A DNA stretch of 64,000 nucleotides from Acidobacteriota bacterium. Its GTDB lineage: Bacteria > Acidobacteriota > Blastocatellia > Chloracidobacteriales > JADJPF01. Location: positions 62,001 to 126,000 of the forward strand of contig JACQZQ010000064.1 in NCBI GenBank assembly GCA_016213785.1, read 5' to 3'. A program made the translations under genes and the position numbers. The notes beneath the pieces were generated by a model. The model was given only the letters and a program-made list of their open reading frames with translations, made no database searches and had not been told where the DNA came from. Shown here in pieces: positions 42,554-52,792 of this stretch (positions are counted from its first letter, which is position 1; each line of letters begins with the position of its first letter).

Positions 42554-45500
42554 TTAGAAGCTAATTTTTATAGCAAATTGGAATTGACGCGGGTCAAAGA
42601 CTGCTGTTGGAGGACTCTTAAATTGTCCATCCTCAAATCTAATACGACGAAAATCATTATTTACTGTAGAAACATTGACTCTATTAAACATATTAAAAAC
42701 CTCGCCAATAAAGTCAATTTTTACTTTTTCACCAATAGGTAGAATTTTAGCTACACGCATATCAACACTAGCAAATCCTGGGGTAGTGCCAGCATTACGT
42801 CCAAGTGAACCAGATTGGCCTATTCCAGGCAATGTAAGTGCTCCTGTAGTAGGATCAACATCTGGTCTATCAGTATTAGCAGACGAATCAATATTAGTAT
42901 CTGTACCTGTAAGAATGTTAAAAGGTCTACCTGAACCAACTTCTATAATAGGTGCAAGAGTAATATTAGCTAGTAGTTTCTTAAATCCCTTATCACTTTG
43001 CTCAAATGGAGTTTTATAAACGCCACTTACTACAAAACGATGTCTTTGATCTAGGCTAGAGCGGCTGCGTTCTAGGTCAAGTCTTCGGTTATCTTGCGGT
43101 TGTAACAAGGTTTGTAAGTCAGTTGAGTCATCCAAAGTTTTACCAAAATTATAACTAATTAAAAATTGGTAATTATTGGAAAACCTCTTATTTAAGTTAA
43201 GTGTTACTGAGTGATAAACAGAGTTTGAAGTAGCTTCTTGGGCGGCTACTGGGCCAAATGGAATGGGTAAGTTAGTTGGAATAAAGGCTGGATTTGGGCC
43301 AGAGGGTCTAAAGAAATTATTAGCAATTACTACTGCATTAGGCCCGCCTGTAGGAGAGACTTGTAAAATCTTTTGAGCATCAGGAGTATTGCGATCTACT
43401 GGATGTGGTAACTTATGACCTCCAGTAAAAATATAAGTTACACTAAAAGCTAGATCTTTAATAATCTCTCTTTCAACCCCAACATTGACTTGGTTTGTAT
43501 AGGCATAAACAAAGTCGCGATCTAAGGGTAGAGTAAAGGGTAGAACTGTACCAAGACCTGGAAAAGGCTTAAAAGGATCAAAGCGGGATTGACCTTGAAG
43601 ATAAACTGCACCACTGGCTAGTCCTGGAGTAACGCCTGGAACTACTGTTCCTTGGAAGATTTGTGCTGCATTTAATGGTGTGTTTGGTAATGGTAAATTA
43701 GCAATATTAATTACTTGAGGAGATTGACCACCATCAGCAATATCTGAGTTAAAAGCTAGTGCAAGTAGCGGATGGTCAAAGAAAATTCCATAAGCAGCGC
43801 GAATTACAGTCTTACCATCGCTCTTAGGATCATAAGCAAAACCAATACGTGGAGCAAAATTATTCTTATCTCTAGGAATACCTTGGATTACGTTTAAGGC
43901 TCTTTCTGCTGCGTCTAGTTGCTGGGCGCTAATAGTAAAATTATCTGTAGTAAATCCAACTGTTGGAAATGTTGGTGTTAGTTCAACATCATAACGAACC
44001 CCATAGTTTAATGTAAAGTTTGGGCGAACTTTCCAACTATCTTGAGCAAAAAGACCTAAGGTTTTATTAGTTACAGTAGAAGTAGATTTACCAAAACCTT
44101 GAATAAAAGTTTGTGGTAGCCCTAGTCCATAAGCTTGAACTGGTGTAAGTGCAGGAGCATTAGCAAATCCTGGGACTAAAGCAGAAAAGGCTGAAACAGG
44201 AAATGAGCCAAAGTTAAAGAGTCCTGAGAAATTAAGTTCAAATCTAGCAGGATCAATATCAACATAATTAAAGTCTACACCAAATTTAGCTGTATGAGTT
44301 CCTTGAGAGATTGTGAAATTATCTTTAACCTCATAACGTTTTTCTACGCGATCTACAGGTGAGAAAGGCTCACGTCCAAAAAACCCTGCACCAGCAATAT
44401 TTATTGCTACATCTGAGCCAGAAGTAAAGAATGTTCCACGACGAGCAAAGTTAAAAAGAAACTCGTTAACTTTTGTACCGCCAAAGGTTTGTAGGTCTTG
44501 AACTACAAAAGCGCTATCACGAAAAGAAGCTATACCAGTACGAGATACATCATTAAGTCCAAAGGGCTGGTTTTGTCCTGAAGATTGGATACCTGTAGTT
44601 GTGATAGGTGTAAAGTTAAAACGTAGTGACAAGCGATTATCAGCATTAATTTGATGGTCTATTTTTGCAGAGTAAAAAGTAAATTTATCACTAATTGGGT
44701 AGACATTTTGTATATTTGAAAGTAGTTTGAAACTAGCAGGAATTGCACCTAATTGTCCACCAGAAAGAAGTGCCGTAACAAAAAATTGCCTTTGTCCATT
44801 TAATGGGTTAATACCGGTTCTTGCAACCCCAGCACCAGCAATAACTAGTTGTTGGTAAAGCCCTCCGGCTGTATTACCAGCATTAGCTGCAATAAAAGCT
44901 CTTTGTTCAGCAGTAGTATCAAATACTGTAGGATCTAGACCAATTTGAGAAAACCCTGATTCTTGTCTACGAGTTTGATCTAGAGCAAGAAAGAAGAAGG
45001 TTTTATTTTTTTGAATCGGGCCACCAAAACTAAATCCATATTGACCACGAGTAAAAGCAGGTTTGGGATCTGCTCCAGCAGGTTGGAAAGCCAGTGCATT
45101 ACGGCCTTGAATAGCACGTTGACGAATAAAACCAAAGACATTTCCATGAAATTCATTAGTACCAGATTTAGTAACAATATTTACAACCCCGCCAGCAGTA
45201 CGGCCAAATTCAGCGGCAAAGCTATTAATTACTACTTGGAATTCTTGAACTGCTTCTTGTGATACGGTTGAGCGTGCAGCATTAACAGAATTATCAATAT
45301 TATCTGCACCATCAACTTGTACTAGGTTGGAACGAGCACGTTGACCAGCAAAATTTAGTCCTGTTGTAGGGGCTGGGCCAACTGGAGGAGAGTTATCTCT
45401 TCCAATTTGTGCATTAGTCAAAGCAAAATTAAGGAAGTTACGTCCATTAATTGGTAGATTATCAATTCTTTCTTCATCAATAGTTTGAGTAACAGCAGTC

Positions 45501-45922
45501 TTAGATGTTTCTACAACAGCAGGAGCAGCAGTAACAATAATTTCCTCATCAACTCCACCGCTTACTTGTAGCTCAACATCTAATCTAGCAGCTTGACCTA
45601 GAGTTAAAACAATATTTTCACTAATAGTTTTGCTAAAACCTGCGGCTTCAACCGCTATTGTATAAGTACTAGGAGGAATGGCTAGGAATTTGTAAGCGCC
45701 TGATTCATCTGTAGTAACAGAGCGTTCAGAACCTGTTTGTGGGTTTTTAAGATTAACTGTAGCGCCAGCAACAACAGCGCCAGTTCCATCCTTGACTATT
45801 CCAACTAGATCGGCTGCTGTGGCTTGAGATTGAGCATAAGTTAAAGGAACTTGCCAAACTACTCCACCAAAAAGCAAACCTAGAAGTGATAAATAGACAA
45901 GTGTGCGAAGTAAGGGCCTCAT
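42554..45922 (-). CDS. Oar-like TonB-dependent receptor with carboxypeptidase-regulatory-like domain
   Basis: About 1,122 residues from the preferred start. It has a signal peptide ending near TYAQ, a carboxypeptidase-regulatory Ig-like domain (about 35-115: GTGAVVAGATVNLKN, TTDESGAYKFLAIPPSTYTI), a TonB plug domain (about 125-260: LPINGRNFLNFAL, SRSTV-type QEAVQEFQVVINSFAAEFGR, GGVVNIVTKSGTNEFHG), and a large beta-barrel ending FQFAIKISF. Such receptors take up polymers, peptides or chelates through the outer membrane and are greatly expanded in Acidobacteriota. I chose ATG 45922 because GAGGAG (45933-45938) is 10 nt upstream; an in-frame ATG at 45949 has no SD. Monocistronic. Confidence 0.93.
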   Translation of the reverse strand: MRPLLRTLVYLSLLGLLFGGVVWQVPLTYAQSQATAADLVGIVKDGTGAVVAGATVNLKNPQTGSERSVTTDESGAYKFLAIPPSTYTIAVEAAGFSKTISENIVLTLGQAARLDVELQVSGGVDEEIIVTAAPAVVETSKTAVTQTIDEERIDNLPINGRNFLNFALTNAQIGRDNSPPVGPAPTTGLNFAGQRARSNLVQVDGADNIDNSVNAARSTVSQEAVQEFQVVINSFAAEFGRTAGGVVNIVTKSGTNEFHGNVFGFIRQRAIQGRNALAFQPAGADPKPAFTRGQYGFSFGGPIQKNKTFFFLALDQTRRQESGFSQIGLDPTVFDTTAEQRAFIAANAGNTAGGLYQQLVIAGAGVARTGINPLNGQRQFFVTALLSGGQLGAIPASFKLLSNIQNVYPISDKFTFYSAKIDHQINADNRLSLRFNFTPITTTGIQSSGQNQPFGLNDVSRTGIASFRDSAFVVQDLQTFGGTKVNEFLFNFARRGTFFTSGSDVAINIAGAGFFGREPFSPVDRVEKRYEVKDNFTISQGTHTAKFGVDFNYVDIDPARFELNFSGLFNFGSFPVSAFSALVPGFANAPALTPVQAYGLGLPQTFIQGFGKSTSTVTNKTLGLFAQDSWKVRPNFTLNYGVRYDVELTPTFPTVGFTTDNFTISAQQLDAAERALNVIQGIPRDKNNFAPRIGFAYDPKSDGKTVIRAAYGIFFDHPLLALAFNSDIADGGQSPQVINIANLPLPNTPLNAAQIFQGTVVPGVTPGLASGAVYLQGQSRFDPFKPFPGLGTVLPFTLPLDRDFVYAYTNQVNVGVEREIIKDLAFSVTYIFTGGHKLPHPVDRNTPDAQKILQVSPTGGPNAVVIANNFFRPSGPNPAFIPTNLPIPFGPVAAQEATSNSVYHSVTLNLNKRFSNNYQFLISYNFGKTLDDSTDLQTLLQPQDNRRLDLERSRSSLDQRHRFVVSGVYKTPFEQSDKGFKKLLANITLAPIIEVGSGRPFNILTGTDTNIDSSANTDRPDVDPTTGALTLPGIGQSGSLGRNAGTTPGFASVDMRVAKILPIGEKVKIDFIGEVFNMFNRVNVSTVNNDFRRIRFEDGQFKSPPTAVFDPRQFQFAIKISF

Positions 45923-45968
45923 AAATATATTTCTCCTCGCTTTAATCATTTATTAAAATCACAATTTG

Positions 45969-45988
45969 TAGTGATCGATCGATCACTA
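45969..45988. promoter_or_regulatory. 20-bp perfect palindrome upstream of the TonB receptor gene
   Basis: TAGTGATCGATCGATCACTA is its own reverse complement and lies about 47 bp upstream of the start codon. It is a candidate repressor or activator operator. The rest of 45923-46334 is A/T-rich with no gene seen. Confidence 0.55.
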
Positions 45989-46334
45989 AATAAACTTAAA
46001 AACCTAGTCGCTATTTAATTGATTTTTCAAAGGTTTTGCAAAACATAAAACCTTAAATTTATTTTAGTTAATATAGATGATTTCTATCTAACTCTTAGAT
46101 TATTTATTTGAAATTAGGCAAATTTTTAGGAATGTGACTTAGACTAAATAATAAAGGACTATGATTATTTGAGCAACAAATTAAAAAGTAAGCCCTAGAA
46201 TGTTTGGATAAATTAATCATAACCAAACCTATAGCTTATCTTTTTTCCCTAACTATACTTATCTTAAAAATATAGTTAATTAATAAAATATCTAGATTAG
46301 CACTAGATAAATTATTTAGTTTATTTAGTAAGGC

Positions 46335-47294
46335 TTACCTAGCTGACAACGTAGCATTTAATCCTATTATGCTATCAATATCTAAAATTACCAATGTTTC
46401 ATCCTTTATTCTAAAACAGCTAATAGAAAAAGGCTTGTTAGTTGAAAAAGGTAAATTTATAGGTTTGTTTTCAATAGGAAGATTTAAGGTTTTAACCATT
46501 GGGTGAATAAGAATTGCAATTAAAGCCTCGCTTACGGCTGCACGGACAATTAAAAAGCGAGTATCTGGTTCATTAATCAAATTACTTTCTAAACCTAAAT
46601 ATAAATTTAAGTCAACCACTGTAACAGGAATATTTTGCCAATTAATAAAACCTAGTATGTGTTTTGGCGATATAGGAATAGGTATTATTGTAGCTGATTT
46701 TAAGACCTGTAATACCTGTGTTACGCTTAATCCTAAGACTAGATTATCTTTTTGATTTGTTATAAAAAAAGTAAGAATTTGCCCTTTATAATGGCCTTTA
46801 CTCTCCTGATTAAGTAAATCTGACCAGTTAAGTTCTTTTTGGTTAGCTATTATTTCTTTACTTAGCGATTTAGGGTGTAAATACTGTGGGGCAAGATATA
46901 GAAGCATTTCACTATTTACTCTTATTATTCCCTGAAAAGCTGAAACAGAAGAATTTTCAACTATACTAGGTAGGGAAAGTTTATTTTCTTTTTCAACTTC
47001 AAAAACCCTTGAGACTTTATCAACTAATATTGCCCACAGGGGTTTAGAGTTAAATATAATGATTTTACTTTGGGAAATTTCTGTTGTTAAAGGCTGTTTT
47101 AATTGAAGAGCTAAACTAAAAACAGGGACTTTTTCCTGCCCATAAGTTATCCATCCTAAAGGAGTTTGATTATTTTTATTTACTAGCATCTCATCAGTGT
47201 TTTCTACAGCCTTTACCCAAAAAGTATCTAGGCAATAAGTTTGAGTGCCTGTAAAACAACGGATTAGTTGTAATTTGTTAGATTGTTTTGACAT
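46335..47294 (-). CDS. Tandem CheW-domain protein
   Basis: 319 residues with two CheW-like SH3-fold domains. One is at about 8-145 (CFTGTQTYCLDTFWVKAV, VPVFSLALQL, WAILVDKVSRVFEV, GIIRVNSEMLLYL). The other is at about 170-315 (ILTFFITNQKDNLVLGLSVTQV, GFINWQNIPVTVVDLNLYLG, FLIVRAAVSEALIAILIHP, LVILDIDSIIGL). It probably couples receptors to CheA, or acts as a PilI/ChpC-like adaptor. It is the last gene of the CheA-CheB operon, 42 bp after cheB. Sequence is diverged from typical CheW, so adaptor function is inferred. Confidence 0.82.
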   Translation of the reverse strand: MSKQSNKLQLIRCFTGTQTYCLDTFWVKAVENTDEMLVNKNNQTPLGWITYGQEKVPVFSLALQLKQPLTTEISQSKIIIFNSKPLWAILVDKVSRVFEVEKENKLSLPSIVENSSVSAFQGIIRVNSEMLLYLAPQYLHPKSLSKEIIANQKELNWSDLLNQESKGHYKGQILTFFITNQKDNLVLGLSVTQVLQVLKSATIIPIPISPKHILGFINWQNIPVTVVDLNLYLGLESNLINEPDTRFLIVRAAVSEALIAILIHPMVKTLNLPIENKPINLPFSTNKPFSISCFRIKDETLVILDIDSIIGLNATLSAR

Positions 47295-47336
47295 AGAATT
47301 TCTAAAATAATAATAACCAAAATCCTAAGTATAAAA

Positions 47337-48389
47337 CTATTTAGTTTTAGCTTGTTCTAAAATTAATAGCTGCCCAATGCGTTCTGGTGAAGCAATATGA
47401 TCAGCTAAGCCTTGTTCTTTTGCCCGTTTAGGCATAGTAGTAACTACACAACTTTCTAAACTTTGTGCAAAGGTTTTTCCGCCTTTAGAACGAATAGAGA
47501 ATAGCCCATTAATACCATCACTACCCATTCCTGTTAGAATAACACCTTTTGTACGATAACCATAAACTTGCGAAACTGATTGCATAGTAACATCTATTGA
47601 AGGACGAAACCCGCCAACAACTGGCCCATGACCTAAGCGTAGACATAAATCAGAGTTTAACAACAAGTGATAATCTGCTGGAGCAATATAGACAGTAGAT
47701 GGTTCTAGTCTTTCCCAGTCTTGTGCCTCTTTTACCTTAATAGCAATTTGTCTATCAAGTTGCTCGGCTAAAGCCTTTGTAAAGCCTTTTAACATATGCT
47801 GTACAACAATAATTGCAGGAGAAAAATCTCTAGGAAAAACACTAAGTAGCTCTTTTAGCGCTACAGGCCCACCAGTAGATGCTCCTATTACTATAATATC
47901 TTCTGGTCTAAATTTATTATTTTGTGTTTCTTCCTTACCAATTGTTTTACTTAGGCGTACTTGTTCAGCATCTTGTCTTAAAGCCCTAATAACTCTGATT
48001 TGTGATGCAAGACGAACTTTTGTAATTATCTCTTGACGAAGCACTTCTGGGTTAATATCAACACCTGGAGAATATTTTAAGATAAAATCCACAGCACCTA
48101 AATTAATAGCCTTAAGTGTTTTACTTGCACCCTGAGAACTCACTCCACTAACTACAACTACAGGAGTAGGATATTTGTACATTACTTCTTCTAATAGATC
48201 TAGCCCGCTAATTCCCGGCATTTCTAAATCTAAAGTAATAACACTTGGTTTTAATTTTTTAATTAGCTCTATAGCTTTAACTCCATCTTGTGCAGTACCA
48301 ACAACTTCTATTTCAGAACAAGATTTCAAATAAGAAGCCATTAATTGGCAAGTAAATCTAGAATCATCTATGATAAGCACTTGTATCAT
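47337..48389 (-). CDS. cheB: Chemotaxis response regulator protein-glutamate methylesterase CheB
   Basis: 350 residues: receiver domain (1-125, phospho-acceptor Asp in VITLDLEMPGISG) plus methylesterase domain (about 165-345). The catalytic triad is visible: Ser in GASTGGPVALKELL, His in VVQHM, and Asp in GMGSDGINGL. It demethylates or deamidates chemoreceptor glutamates. No cheR methyltransferase is present in the window, which is unusual. It starts 19 bp after cheA and is cotranscribed with it. Confidence 0.95.
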   Translation of the reverse strand: MIQVLIIDDSRFTCQLMASYLKSCSEIEVVGTAQDGVKAIELIKKLKPSVITLDLEMPGISGLDLLEEVMYKYPTPVVVVSGVSSQGASKTLKAINLGAVDFILKYSPGVDINPEVLRQEIITKVRLASQIRVIRALRQDAEQVRLSKTIGKEETQNNKFRPEDIIVIGASTGGPVALKELLSVFPRDFSPAIIVVQHMLKGFTKALAEQLDRQIAIKVKEAQDWERLEPSTVYIAPADYHLLLNSDLCLRLGHGPVVGGFRPSIDVTMQSVSQVYGYRTKGVILTGMGSDGINGLFSIRSKGGKTFAQSLESCVVTTMPKRAKEQGLADHIASPERIGQLLILEQAKTK

Positions 48390-48408
48390 TTTTCATTCGT
48401 AATCTCAC

Positions 48409-51400
48409 CTATTCTAAGCTTGTTAATCTTCGCACAGTATTTAATAAAACCTCATCTTGATAAGGTTTTATTAAATATTCATCTACACCAGCATCCATAG
48501 CACGTTGACGGTGTTTTCCTCCAGCGCGTGAAGTTAGCATAACAACTGGTAAGTGTTTATAGTTAGAATCTGCCCTAATAGCTGAAGTTAACTCATAGCC
48601 ATCCATTCTTGGCATTTCAATATCAACTAAAATAATATCTGGTAATTCTGCGTTTTGTTGAAGAACTTGCAAAGCATCCATTCCATCTTTAGCCGTTATT
48701 GCCATCCAACCTGTTTTCTTAATTAAATTAGAAATCACAGTACGAACACTTAGAGAATCATCTACAATAAGAACTTTTAGAGCTACTTTTCTTTCTTGTA
48801 CTTGTGGCGGGTTAGTTACTTGAGCATTTTCTACTTCTAGCGTACTTTCTTCTTTACTTTCTAGCTTAGCCTCTATTACTTGAGCATTTTCTTGGAAAGT
48901 TTCTATTTCTTCTAAAATAGAAGGCATTTCAAAAGGTTGAGCTAAGATTCTTTCTTCTTTAGCATCAACACCTTCTATTACTTTAAGAGAGGCTTTACTT
49001 TCAATTGAAACTTTTTTAGTCTGAGTTTTAGCAATTTGTTGTAACAATTCAAGAAGATTAAGAATTAATACTACACTACCATCTCCCATTAAAGTAGCAC
49101 CCATAATTCCATGTAGTCTACGCAAATGGTTTCCAAGATTTTTTATTACCACTTCTCTTTGCTCTAAGAGTTCATCAACAGCAAGAGCAACTTTTCTTTC
49201 TCCTATGCTGGTAATTAGTATAGGGAATTTTGTTAGTTCATCCGAAGTTTGTCTTAAGTCTAAGAGGTCAGAAAGCCAAATTAGTGGATAAATTTGATTT
49301 TGTACTCTAACAATTTTTTTATTTCCAATTGTTTGAATATCTGTAAGCTCAACACGAAATATTTGATTTATTATGCCTAAAGGAACAGCAAAACTATCTT
49401 TTCCTATTTTAACGATTAAGACTCTAGTTATTGCCAAAGTCATAGGCAGTTGAATAGTAAAAACCGTTCCTTGTCCAGCAAAAGAACTAACCCCTATAGC
49501 TCCTTTCATTTTCTGGACTTTTGCTTTTACAATATCCATACCTACACCACGACCAGAAATTTCACTAACTTCTTTAGCAGTAGAAAAACCTGGCATAAAA
49601 ATATAAGAAAAAAGTTCTTCATCTGTTAATTGTGCTGCTTCTGTTTCTGAAAGATAGCCACGAGTTACTATAGTTGATCTTACTAGACTAGTATTTATCC
49701 CTCCACCATCATCAATAATTTTAATAATTACTTGTGTGCCTTCATAATAGGCTTCTAGCTTTATTAAACCATTTTCTGGCTTACCTAAAGCTTGTCGTAG
49801 GGCAGGAGGTTCAATCCCATGATCTACAGCATTACGCATTAGGTGAAATAGAGGATCTACAATTTCCTCCAGTACAGTTTTATCTAGTTCAATTTCTTCA
49901 CCCTCTATTACTAGATCTACTTGTTTTTTCTGTTGATTAGCAGTCGTCCTAACAGTGCGATGAAGTCGCGAAGATAGAGTAGCAAGCGGAATCATACGCA
50001 ATTGCATTAGTTTATCTTGTACTTCTCTAGTTAGTCTGCCTAATCGATTTAAGTAGCTATCAAAATCTCCTATGGTATTTCTTAGTTCTCCATCCACAGT
50101 ATTGATATCTGTAGAGGTTTCTAATAATTCTTTTAAGGAGACATTAAATTCTGTATAACGGTCAAATTCAAGTTCATCAAATTCATAGGCTGAGGAAGTA
50201 GTAGTCCTAGAAAAATTACTAGTAAGAAAAAAAGGCTGGTTTGGATTAGAAAATCTATTTGGTAAGACCTTACCACCAAGCGCCATAACGTCATAATCAG
50301 ACTCTAACTTAGTGGCAATACGTCTTAATCTACCTATACTAAAGCCTAATTCATCAGACTCTTGAATTAAATTATCAAAGTATTGTTCAAAAGAAGACCG
50401 GTTTATTACAAGCTCTCCAACAAGTTTAATAATCTCATCTAGACGCTCAATAGGGATTCTAACAAAGCCTGCTGATGCTTTATCACGTTTTTCTGTCTTA
50501 CGTCGCTCAACAGTGGATGTTTTTTTCTCTTCTTCGTTTGCTGTAAAAACAGGAGCTTGAGTTAAAGTCTCTTGTTCTTTAACAAGTTCCGCTAGTGTTA
50601 AGGTTGAGGTGTCTTCTTCACGTTTAATTGGTGGGAAAGATCTAGTAGTAGTACTTTCATTAAAATCATCTGCCCATCGTTTATATTGAGCTAAAATACC
50701 TTCTAAAATAGCTTTATTACTGGTCTCTAAAGAATTTAATAAATCCTCCATTAAATCATTTGAAACAAATAAAAGGTCTATAATTTGTTGGCTAACAATA
50801 GCATTATTTTCAATATGCTTATCCAATAAAGTTTGCATACTAAAGGCTATTTCCTTAATCGTGTCAAAATGAACTACAGCAGCAGCACCTTTTAAGGCAT
50901 GAGAGAGGCGGCGAACTTCTTTTAATAAAGTAGTATCATTTGGTTGTTTAGCCAATTTTTGGACATTTTGTGAAATATTTTCTAAATACTCTTGTGCCTC
51001 AGCTATAAAAGTATCCATTACCACATCTTTTTGAGGTGTAACATCTTTATTTATCTGGCTAAGAGGTGCTAGAGGTGCTGTAGCAGAACTAGTAAGCGAC
51101 ATAGTAGGAAGAGTTTCTATCTCTAAAATATCACTACTAATAGAACTACTAGTTAAAGGGCGTGTAGAATTATCCACTACTTTAGTGGTGTCAATTGGAG
51201 TTGTAGGAATGTCAAGAACAATATGATCATTAACAACTTCTGCTAAAGCTAAATTATCTAATATGGTTTTATATTGAGAAAATAAATCCTCAAGCGATGA
51301 TAAATCGCTATATTGTCTATCTGTTAAAAACCCTTCTATTGCATCAGAAGAATCATAAAGTAAATTAATTATTCTGCTAGTTGGGGCAATTTCATTTTCA

Positions 51401-52626
51401 TGGAGGTAATCAAGTAAATCCTCCATACGGTGAGTTAACTTACCTATCGTATTAAACCCAACTACATTAGAAGCACCTTTTAGGGTATGAATATGACGAC
51501 GGACTTCTTGTAAAAGCTCCATATCCGAAGGACGAACGGCTAAACCTGCTAGAGCTTGAGAAATATTTTGCCAATGTTCTCTTGCTTCCTCAGTAAAAGC
51601 ATCTATTAACTCTTCTCCAATATCTTCTAATTCTTGTGTCTGTCCAGGAGAATAAAGAAATTTTTCTTCATTTATATCAACTATAGCCTTAGAATTAGAA
51701 TTAGATAAACTTACTGTAAGCGAAGATGGATAGCTAGTTTGAGGTTGGAAGGATTCTAATTTACTAAAAAGGGTCTTATATTTGATTTTATATTGCTCGG
51801 CTAAGATAGGATCGTCTTTTTTCCTAGTATCTAAGAGGCTTTTTATCACATTAATACAAGAATAAAGTAGTGCTATTGTCTCTGGGCTGGGACTAACATT
51901 ACTATCTTGGATATGTTCTAGTAATTTTTGCATTTGCAAAGAAATTTCATAGATAGTTTGAAACCCAACCATTCCTGCTGCGCCTTTTAAGGCGTGTGCA
52001 GGGCGACGTATTTTTTCTAATAAGTCTTTATCTGTTGGATTATTAGCAAGTCTAGTTAGGTTTTGACACATTGCCTCCCAATATTCTTGTCCTTCTGGTA
52101 AAAAAGTCTCTGTAAAATCAAGATCCTCTACTTCATCACTACCAGAAAACTCTCTAAACTCGCCTGTTTTAGACTCTTCATCTTCGTAAATAGAACTTCT
52201 TTTCTTAGGTAAGCATTCAGTTTGTTTTGAGAGATCTAATTTAAGGTTTTTTATATCATCAGTTATTTGTGTAAATAGCTGTTTGCTATCAACTTCCCCA
52301 GTTAAAAGTAAGCGGTCTAAATAGCTATCTATAAGTGTAACAGCATCAGAAACAAGCATTGCCATTTTAGCTGGTATCTGTAAATAGCCTAATAATACTT
52401 CCTCAAATGACTCTTCAATATAATAAGCAAGATGGCTTAAATCAGATAGCCCAACCATTGAAGAAGCGCCTTTAATGGTATGAACATATCTATGTGCATC
52501 TCTAAGAACATCAACATTGTTATAATCTTTTCTATAAAGCTCTATGTTATCAATAATTTTCGGTAAATAGTCTTTGATTTCTGTAGCAAGAGTTATTAAT
52601 AGTTCCTTATCTATATTTTCACTCAT
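48409..52626 (-). CDS. Hybrid CheA histidine kinase with four Hpt domains and a C-terminal receiver (ChpA/PilL-like)
   Basis: 1,405 residues. Four Hpt domains have phospho-accepting histidines at about 49 (RYVHTIKGAS), 211 (RPAHALKGAA), 380 (RHIHTLKGAS) and 576 (RLSHALKGAA). Acidic linkers separate them from the dimerisation domain (from about 730, LDEIIKLVGELVINR). HATPase follows with HLMRNAVDHGIE, IIDDGGGI and GRGVGMDIVKA. Then comes a CheW-like P5 domain and a receiver (IILVDIEMPRMDG). Multiple Hpts plus a terminal receiver are typical of ChpA/PilL kinases that drive type IV pilus motility and cAMP signalling in Pseudomonas, and of similar Myxococcus kinases. The gene heads a cheA-cheB-cheW unit, separated by a terminator from the upstream porin gene. 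Confidence 0.95.
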   Translation of the reverse strand: MSENIDKELLITLATEIKDYLPKIIDNIELYRKDYNNVDVLRDAHRYVHTIKGASSMVGLSDLSHLAYYIEESFEEVLLGYLQIPAKMAMLVSDAVTLIDSYLDRLLLTGEVDSKQLFTQITDDIKNLKLDLSKQTECLPKKRSSIYEDEESKTGEFREFSGSDEVEDLDFTETFLPEGQEYWEAMCQNLTRLANNPTDKDLLEKIRRPAHALKGAAGMVGFQTIYEISLQMQKLLEHIQDSNVSPSPETIALLYSCINVIKSLLDTRKKDDPILAEQYKIKYKTLFSKLESFQPQTSYPSSLTVSLSNSNSKAIVDINEEKFLYSPGQTQELEDIGEELIDAFTEEAREHWQNISQALAGLAVRPSDMELLQEVRRHIHTLKGASNVVGFNTIGKLTHRMEDLLDYLHENEIAPTSRIINLLYDSSDAIEGFLTDRQYSDLSSLEDLFSQYKTILDNLALAEVVNDHIVLDIPTTPIDTTKVVDNSTRPLTSSSISSDILEIETLPTMSLTSSATAPLAPLSQINKDVTPQKDVVMDTFIAEAQEYLENISQNVQKLAKQPNDTTLLKEVRRLSHALKGAAAVVHFDTIKEIAFSMQTLLDKHIENNAIVSQQIIDLLFVSNDLMEDLLNSLETSNKAILEGILAQYKRWADDFNESTTTRSFPPIKREEDTSTLTLAELVKEQETLTQAPVFTANEEEKKTSTVERRKTEKRDKASAGFVRIPIERLDEIIKLVGELVINRSSFEQYFDNLIQESDELGFSIGRLRRIATKLESDYDVMALGGKVLPNRFSNPNQPFFLTSNFSRTTTSSAYEFDELEFDRYTEFNVSLKELLETSTDINTVDGELRNTIGDFDSYLNRLGRLTREVQDKLMQLRMIPLATLSSRLHRTVRTTANQQKKQVDLVIEGEEIELDKTVLEEIVDPLFHLMRNAVDHGIEPPALRQALGKPENGLIKLEAYYEGTQVIIKIIDDGGGINTSLVRSTIVTRGYLSETEAAQLTDEELFSYIFMPGFSTAKEVSEISGRGVGMDIVKAKVQKMKGAIGVSSFAGQGTVFTIQLPMTLAITRVLIVKIGKDSFAVPLGIINQIFRVELTDIQTIGNKKIVRVQNQIYPLIWLSDLLDLRQTSDELTKFPILITSIGERKVALAVDELLEQREVVIKNLGNHLRRLHGIMGATLMGDGSVVLILNLLELLQQIAKTQTKKVSIESKASLKVIEGVDAKEERILAQPFEMPSILEEIETFQENAQVIEAKLESKEESTLEVENAQVTNPPQVQERKVALKVLIVDDSLSVRTVISNLIKKTGWMAITAKDGMDALQVLQQNAELPDIILVDIEMPRMDGYELTSAIRADSNYKHLPVVMLTSRAGGKHRQRAMDAGVDEYLIKPYQDEVLLNTVRRLTSLE

Positions 52627-52746
52627 AATAACCTCTTTATTTTAAGCATTTAACCTAACTCAACACTATGAGAATCGCTTTATTTTTGATAATTTTTAAT
52701 AGACTTCAAATCGTAGAAAAGAATTATATAAAGGAAAGTTAATAAG

Positions 52747-52781
52747 AAAATAAAGTAGGACACTATGCCCTACTTTATTTT
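52747..52781 (-). terminator. Terminator after the porin gene
   Basis: AAAATAAAGTAGG (52747-52759) pairs perfectly with CCTACTTTATTTT (52769-52781), 9-nt loop, U-rich 3' arm on the minus strand. It separates the porin unit from cheA. Confidence 0.88.
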
Positions 52782-52792
52782 AAGCATATTTA

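Noticed and set aside
42675..45262. Several open frames of 65-114 codons within the TonB receptor gene
   Set aside because: They are antisense or out-of-frame shadows of a well-supported receptor and lack ribosome-binding sites and recognisable motifs.
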